Of a stretch of DNA of 64,000 bases, positions 58,537 to 64,000 are shown one piece after another. The notes beneath the pieces were generated by a model, which saw nothing but the letters and a program-made list of their open reading frames with translations, searched no databases and was not told where the DNA came from. The DNA comes from Haemaphysalis longicornis. Lineage: Eukaryota; Arthropoda; Arachnida; Ixodida; Ixodidae. Where the stretch lies: positions 156,620,977 to 156,684,976 of the forward strand of contig CM023452.1 in the NCBI GenBank assembly GCA_013339765.2. The letters are read 5' to 3'. The translations under genes were made by a program, and so were the position numbers. Within the stretch, counting starts at the first letter, position 1, and the number at the start of each line of letters is the position of its first letter.

Positions 58537-59240
58537 ATTTGTTTATGCTTTTGGCTATTTCTTGTATACACTTATAAATGTAGAATTACGATACTTGGGT
58601 ACCTTATGTGTATATTTGTGATTGAAAAGGAGGGTTCCTTTACCAATGTGCAATAGTTTTGTTTATGCTTTTTCCTATTTCTTGTATACACTTAGATATG
58701 TGCAATGATTATTTTACTTCAGTGCCTCATGTGAAAATCTGCGATTGAAAACGAGGGTTCCTTTACTTATAAGTGTGCAATAAGGGTTTCAATATTTTAT
58801 GATATATTTGTATAGTGCTGCGAACCACCAATTTTGTTTTCTTTACGTCCGGGTGCCACGCTCGGTTGTCTTATCTGTGTTGAGACCACGTGTTTTCTTC
58901 TTTTTTTTGTATGCCGCACAGGCTATCTGATTTGATAAGGAGAGTGTTTAGCCCCGTCTTCAGGCTTGAATGTTTCAATGACAGATGCTGTTACAAACGT
59001 GCAATGGTTTTGTTTATGCTTTTGCCTTTTCTTGTATACACTCAGAAATGTGCAACGATTACTTTACTTCAGTACCTTATGTGTATGTCTGTGATTGAAA
59101 AGAAGGGTTCCTTCACTTATAAGTGCAATCATTGTTTCAATATTTTATCATATATTTGTATACGGCTGCGAACGACGCCTCTTGTCCTGTTTACGTCCGG
59201 CCATACCCGGCTGTCTTACGTGCGTTCAAAGCGGGTATTT
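58537..59240. repeat. 3' region with three related ~120-bp segments and a copy of the coding end
   Basis: TTTGTTTATGCTTTT and CTTGTATACACT recur near 58,540, 58,660 and 59,010, each followed by a GATTGAAAA.GAGGGTTCC segment. Around 58,970-59,000 the sequence GTTTCAATGACAGATGC repeats the last codons of the transposase (58,500). This indicates internal duplication of the gene's 3' end. Confidence 0.75.
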
Positions 59241-59245
59241 TCTTC

Positions 59246-59328
59246 TCTGATTGATTGATTGTAGGGTTTTACGCGCCGACGCAACGCAGGCGGTGAGGCG
59301 CACCGTAGTGGAGGGCTCCGGATTAGGC
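59246..59328 (-). mobile_element. Truncated tRNA-derived SINE copy
   Basis: Plus-strand TTGATTGATTGTAGGGTTTT to GGGCTCCGGATTA matches the 3' third of the SINE at 59,557-59,758. The rest is missing. Confidence 0.75.
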
Positions 59329-59556
59329 TTTCTACTTTTTCCTTCGTATGCCGCAGGGGCTATCTGATTTGATAGTGAGAGTGTTTCGCCCTGTCGTCAC
59401 TCCACTGGAATGTTCTCCGGGAGCGTTCGTGATCTAAATCGACGCCTCCCGCAATCATTCGACGCTTCCCGCATTTTGTTTGCGCACTGAATAAAATCTA
59501 CTTTCGATCCACTGAACGTTTGTGTATTTTATGAATGAATCGTATACACACGTCCC

Positions 59557-59758
59557 CGATTGATTGATTGTAGGGTTTAACACGCTGACGCAACGCAGGC
59601 GATGAGGCGCGCCGTAGTGGAAGGCTCCGGATTAATTTTGACCACCTGGGGATCTTTAACGTGCGCCGAAATCTCGTACAGATGGGCGTTTTTGCTTTTC
59701 GCCTCCATCAGAAAAGCGGCCTGGAATCGAACCCGCGACTTCGTGCTCAGCAGCGCAA
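59557..59758 (-). mobile_element. tRNA-derived SINE (Ruka-like) inserted in the P-type element
   Basis: On the minus strand a B box, GGTTCGATTCC (about 59,732), is followed by the same body as the copy at 39.0 kb and an AATCAATCAATC tail. Flanks TATACACACGTCCC (59543-59556) and TATACACCCGTCCC (59759-59772) form a 14-bp target duplication with one mismatch. The A-box region is missing, so it is slightly 5'-truncated. Confidence 0.85.
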
Positions 59759-60209
59759 TATACACCCGTCCCATTCTGGAAGTGGGCGTGCATGTTCCAA
59801 ATTTTAGTGGGGCTCTGTTGTTCCCGTACCAACTCGAGCTCTAATAGCCCTCATATGAACTTTGAGGTGCTCTTCCACACTTAAAAACTCCAAAAAAGTT
59901 CCACATAGACCAGATTCTTCTATCTTGTGAAGCAGGCCCCAGATTAAATCGACCGCGAGTACTACAAACGCAGATTTCGATAGGCCGGCACGAAAGTGCA
60001 GTTGGCTCCCTCAAAACGCGAGATGATAGCTAAGGCACTGGCCAATCACACACAGTTCTTCCTACACATTATCTGCGAACAGCGTTCTGAATTTACGCCT
60101 AGAACTGTCGCGTTTTAAGCAAGCACTTCAACGCGGCGCGCTCCGCCGGAGTCGCTCACTAATGGCGGCCGAGAGAGGGGGGCGAGGAGGAAGCGGCGCG
60201 GGGAAGGGA

Positions 60210-60243
60210 GTTTGCGCTACCTTGGAAAAATACAGGGACCTTA
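60210..60243. repeat. Right terminal inverted repeat of the P-type element
   Basis: It ends GGAAAAATACAGGGACCTTA, inverse of the left tip, and is followed at once by the duplicated octamer ACTAGGGC. Confidence 0.95.
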
Positions 60244-61410
60244 ACTAGGGCTTCTGAGGTATCAAATTAAAGGTCTTAATGAGTGGAATCGCATGGGACA
60301 AGTTAAAAATTGCTTCCTGGTTATAGTCATGAGACAGTCATGTGAGTCATGGATTAGGTTAAAAGTCAATGTGAGGCCACTAGGGCTTGTGAGGTATCAA
60401 ATTAAAGGTCTCGATGAGTGGAATCGCGTGGGACAAGTTAAAAATTGCTTCCTTGTCATAGTCATGAGACAGTCATGTGAGTCATGGATTGGGTTAAAAG
60501 TCAAAGTGATGCCACCAGGGCTTGTGAGGTATCAAATTAAAGGCCTCGATTAGGGGAATCGCGTGGGACAAGTTAAAAATTGCTTCCTGGTCATAGTCAT
60601 GAGACAGTCATGTGAGTCATGGATTGGGTTAAAAGTCAAAGTGGTGCCACTAGGGCTTGTGAGGTATCAATAGTCATGAGACAGTCATGTGAGTCATGGA
60701 TTAGGTTAAAAGTCAAAGTGGTGCCACTAGGGCTTGTGAGGTATCAAATTAAAGGTCTCGCTGAGTAGAATAATGGGGGACAAGTTAAAAATTGCTTCCT
60801 GGTCATAGTCATGACACAGTCATGTGAGTCATGGATTAGGTTAAAAGTCAATGTGAGGCCAATAGGGCTTGTGAGGTATCAAATTAAAGGTCTCGATGAG
60901 AGGAATCGCGTGGGACAAGTTAAAAATTGCTTCCTGGTCATAGTCATGAGACAGTCATGTGAGTCATGCATTAGGTTAAAAGTCAAAATGATGCCACCAG
61001 GGCTTGTGATGTATCAAATTAAAGGCCTCGATTAGGGAAATCACGTGGGAGAAATTAAAAATTGTTTTCTTGTTATAGTCATGAGATAGTCACGTGAGTC
61101 ACAAATTGGGTAAAAGTCAAAGGGGTGCCACTAGGGCTCGTGAGGTATCAAAATAAAGGTCTCGATGAGGGGAATCATGGACAAATTAGAAATTGCATCC
61201 TGGTTATAGTCACGAGCTAGTCACGTGAGTTATAGATTGGGTTAAAAGTGAAAGTGGTGCCACTAGGGCTTCTGAGGTGTCAAATTAAAGGTGTCGATTA
61301 GGAGAATTACGTGGGACAAATTAAATATTGCTTCCTGCTTATATTCATGAGATAGTGACGTGAGTCATAGATTGGGGTAAAAGTCAAAGTGATGCCCTAG
61401 AGCTTGTTAT
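60244..61410. repeat. Satellite array, right part (about 135-bp units)
   Basis: GTATCAA recurs at about 60259, 60394, 60529, 60664, 60739, 60876, 61012, 61145 and (as GTGTCAA) 61277. The spacing is about 135 bp except for one 75-bp step after 60664, where part of a unit is deleted. The last units are more divergent. Open frames across the units are repeat artefacts. Confidence 0.92.
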
Positions 61411-62375
61411 CGCCCTCCCGAATGTAAAAAGCAAGTTGCACATTCGAGATGGGGGCTGATGGGGTGTTGAAAAGTGTGCTAGGAATGTGTGTTCGCGCTG
61501 GTAGTGAAAGCGACAATAGCATATCTGCACAAGATCCCGGCATCCCAAAGTCCAAAGTCGGCCATGAGTCGTTAGGGGAAAATTTTTTTTTTAAGCTCGC
61601 CGCGAGCAGACTTGTTCAGTTTGTGCTTCCTTCAAGCTCCCCTATTCTAAGGGAAGATTTTGTGCGTCTTCAATATTACTGGGGACTTTCTGACCCGTTT
61701 CGGAATGAGAACAGAATGAGCTCTGCATGCTGAGTGGTCGACGCAGCTCCGGTGCTTCCGAATAGGACGTTATCTACCGGGGCCCGATCGCGAAAGGAAG
61801 CCACATCTCTTACCGCACATTGGGCAGGGGTCGTTTGCTTTCGCGAAAAAAAAAGGCTGTTTGGGTGTATTTTCACAAGCAATAAACACCTTTTCCTGAT
61901 TTAGCGTCAAGAAAACTATAAAGGAATGCTACCAACAAATGTTTTGAAAAGCTCTTCAGCAGCCCTTTAAAAGCATGTCGAGCTTTTAATATGTTTGGAA
62001 TCGTGTGTTTCTATTTCCGATATTTTTCTAAAAAAACATGAAAAGAAATTTTTTTCACACCCTTCACTATTTGATGGAAATTACAACTCTACTGTGGTGG
62101 CATCTCCTTGCAATTCGAAATGAAGCTTTTGTCTTATATATAAAAAATAAATATATTCATTTGTTTTGTTTGTTTATTGCTACTTTGTTACTTGTGGCTG
62201 ATATGCCATGTGAAGCAACGTACGTAGCATCAACACAATAATGTACCAGGATGGTAAACATATCTATGGTGCTTTACGTTTTTATGGTAGTAAACAAATA
62301 TACACATGACGAACCAGCGCGCTTCGGAAGCCTTTTACATCCCCTGGCAGTCTTACAGCAGTAACTGAAAATAGC
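61411..62375. other. Unassigned stretch
   Basis: No protein or repeat was recognised. The sequence is AT-rich after 61,850. Confidence 0.3.
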
Positions 62376-62377
62376 AC

Positions 62378-62605
62378 CGCTGCAGTGGCTCAGTTATGCT
62401 GCTGAGCCCAAGGACGCGGGTTTGATCCCGTTCGCGATCTCTGCTTTTCTTATGGAGGAGAAAAAAAGGCGATCGCTTATGTCGAGATTTCGTCGCGCGT
62501 TAAAGGTGCGCAGTGCTCAAAAGTAATCCAGAGCCCTCGTGGCCCAGGAGCTCGTGCAACAGCCGCATTGGCGCGTAAACTCTCATAACTTGAATTTAAA
62601 AAAGG
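62378..62605 (+). mobile_element. tRNA-derived SINE with A and B boxes
   Basis: An A-box-like CAGTGGCTCAGTTATGCTGC (about 62,383) and a B-box-like GGGTTTGATCCCG (about 62,419) are followed by CTTTTCTTATGGAGGAGAAA, GTCGAGATTTCGTCGCGCG and TTGGCGCGTAAACTCTCATA. These are diverged versions of the SINE body at 39.0 and 59.6 kb. The tail is A/T-rich without a clear duplication. Confidence 0.75.
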
Positions 62606-64000
62606 CCCTATATCTCCGTCATTGCTGCGGGGAATTGGAAAATGCCATCGAAAGACAGTAGTCGTCTGCCATCCGAGCCTGTAAAACCCCCTTGTGTCCC
62701 CCCCACCCTGGTCTCTTCCGCTCCCCCTCCACCACCATAGATGCAGTCGAAGTTTGCTCAATTTGATCCGACTCTCCTGCGTTCGCTGCGTCTGTTCAGA
62801 GCTCTTTTTTCTATGGCTCTTTGGCGCGAATTAACAGCCCCCCAAAAAAGCAACACACAGCGCCTCAAGAAAGCAAGCAATGCTTCCTCCAAAGTAGTGG
62901 ATAGGGAGCGTCGTGCTGCTAGGGGGAAAAGAAACTCGAGCCACCGTCGGGAAAAGAGTTGTCAATCATGAAGCTGAGGAATTTGAAAGGCCGGTGAAGT
63001 AAAAATATAATATTTTCCAGCAGTCCCATGACGGCACCTGATTGCAGCGCCAGACTTTCCTGTAGTGAAATTTGTTATAAACGACTTCATGCTCTAGAGA
63101 GTATGTTGCAAGCCACCGACAGAACGAGTAACGCCAGTCACGTGATGCGCCGTCCAGAATGACTGTCCCCAAGAATACTCGTGGCGACGTCACCCACTTC
63201 TTAGGGAATGCGCGGCGCAACAGCGCCATGATGCGCCCTGCAAGACGTTTCGAAGGGTTACTCTTTTAACGTGACAGCACTATACTGTCTTTTCTGCTCC
63301 TTAAAAGTGTAATGAATAAATCGACATGCATGTATTCCAATATACAGATACCTGTTTGTGTCGTCTCGGTACAACTATTCACAACTATCTGAACACTGGC
63401 ACCACGATTTGTAAACTATTCCACCATAAAAATAAGGAAAGTTTAGGAGAGGCTGTGACCACCTCTTTCGTGCAACTGGTAACGCCATCTTAGGAGTGTT
63501 CACTTGTTCTTGTATTTTGAGCCCATTCTCCCTTTGGTTCTCCTTAAGTCGCTTCTCGCTTCGTCTTCTCCAACTCTGCCTCTGAACCTGTGGAAGCAAT
63601 TTTGTAGCTTCGGCAGCAACGAAAATTGATCACTTGGATTGTTTCAGCTTGTCCCGCAAAACGACATATTGCCGCACTAGCGACGCCGCAGCTGCGAATT
63701 CGTTTGTCAATTCGCACCATATAGAGCGGGCTTATGGCACCCTACTTGCATTTACGCTTCGGGCAATAGATCCATTTTTGCCACAAGTGGGGTTCCAGAA
63801 CATGAATACTCATCCGCCTACTTTCATTCCCATACCGTATCAATTCGAGGCGCAGACAAAGAGGTGGCTATGATTATCATCGATCGTCCTTCTGCAGCTC
63901 CGCTAGACATCTTGTACCTCATCACATAGCTTAGCTTTGAGGCTCACTTCATTCGACTGTTACAGTATATATGCCCAAATCCGAGTAACGGTTTTTGCAA
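62606..64000. other. Unassigned stretch to the window end
   Basis: Short open frames at 62741-62971 (plus) and 63375-63599 (minus) encode basic low-complexity peptides without family motifs. I see no support for a gene. Confidence 0.3.

Larger units (their letters stand above)
54124..60243 (+). mobile_element. P-superfamily DNA transposon, structurally complete (6,120 bp)
   Basis: The terminal inverted repeats are 34 bp with two mismatches: 54124-54157, starting TAAGGTCCCTGTATTTTTC, and 60210-60243. The flanking octamer ACTAGGGC is identical on both sides (54116-54123 and 60244-60251), the 8-bp duplication expected of P elements. A second inverted pair lies inside: CGCCATTAGGGAGCG (54310-54324) against 60153-60167, with one mismatch. 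This is comparable in position to the internal repeats of Drosophila P. Pyrimidine-rich sequence after the left end and purine-rich sequence before the right end extend the inverted similarity. It holds one transposase gene, a 3' region with internal duplications, and SINE insertions. Removing the element and one octamer restores a continuous satellite unit. Confidence 0.93.

Noticed and set aside
60293..61035. Repetitive open frames (KNCFLVIVMRQSCESWI repeated).
   Set aside because: They are translations of the satellite units and not a repeat protein; frames break at other units.
53700..61410. CRISPR-like array of regularly spaced repeats.
   Set aside because: Units are contiguous ~135-bp satellite copies without unique spacers, in a eukaryotic context.

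Overview
This is eukaryotic nuclear DNA: genes are split by GT-AG introns, most sequence is intronic or intergenic, and there is a dense mix of LINEs, SINEs, LTR, Penelope-like and DNA transposons. The mix (RTE/BovB-type LINE, Penelope-like element, Gypsy, hAT, Harbinger, tRNA-derived SINEs resembling tick Ruka) and an arthropod-type SLC6 transporter point to a hard tick. That assignment is an inference from repeat character, not from a marker gene.

Host gene. One multi-exon SLC6 (sodium-coupled neurotransmitter/amino-acid) transporter gene lies on the minus strand across at least 0.39-36.25 kb. Eight exons can be placed by homology and matching intron phases, covering TM2, TM3, extracellular loop 2, TM4, TM5, TM6, TM7 and TM9. 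The TM1 exon and N-terminus, the TM8 exon, and everything after TM9 were not found. The TM2 exon carries a +1 frame disruption. Most transposons between 1 and 36 kb therefore sit in its introns.

Mobile elements, left to right: a Helitron-like copy with a helicase remnant (4.9-5.5 kb); a broken Harbinger (6.5-8.7) split by a second Helitron-like copy (7.5-7.9); LINE pieces (9.7-10, 11.2-12.8); a gag-only Gypsy element with both LTRs (15.3-17.9); a 5'-truncated RTE/BovB LINE with 15-bp target duplications (19.4-20.6); a Penelope-like element with inverted pseudo-LTRs (26.7-28.0); a Gypsy LTR end (31.4-31.9); Helitron-like copies at 33.7-34.3 and 35.2-35.6; a SINE (39.0-39.2); a 49-bp perfect inverted-repeat element (39.4-39.6); an RNase H-bearing LINE (39.9-42.5) split by a Helitron-like copy (41.2-42.1); another Helitron-like copy (42.9-43.4) beside a LINE end; a broken THAP-domain fragment (45.9-46.1); a hAT-type element with 8-bp target duplications (47.2-50.0); a LINE RT fragment (52.4-52.7); and a lone hAT end (53.2-53.3).

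The highlight is at 54.1-60.2 kb: an apparently intact P-superfamily transposon of 6,120 bp. It has 34-bp terminal inverted repeats, an exact 8-bp target duplication and internal subterminal inverted repeats. Its eight-exon gene is open for about 930 codons and encodes a THAP-domain (THAP9-like) transposase. Four of the exons are a tandem array of homologous 66-72-bp symmetric microexons. The element is inserted in a ~135-bp satellite array (53.7-54.1 and 60.2-61.4 kb) and itself carries a later SINE insertion.

A second unusual pattern is a family of six Helitron-like elements. In five of them both ends carry a short palindrome, and in all six the two ends are inverted copies of each other. 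The end sequence differs between copies but matches, exactly or nearly, within a copy.
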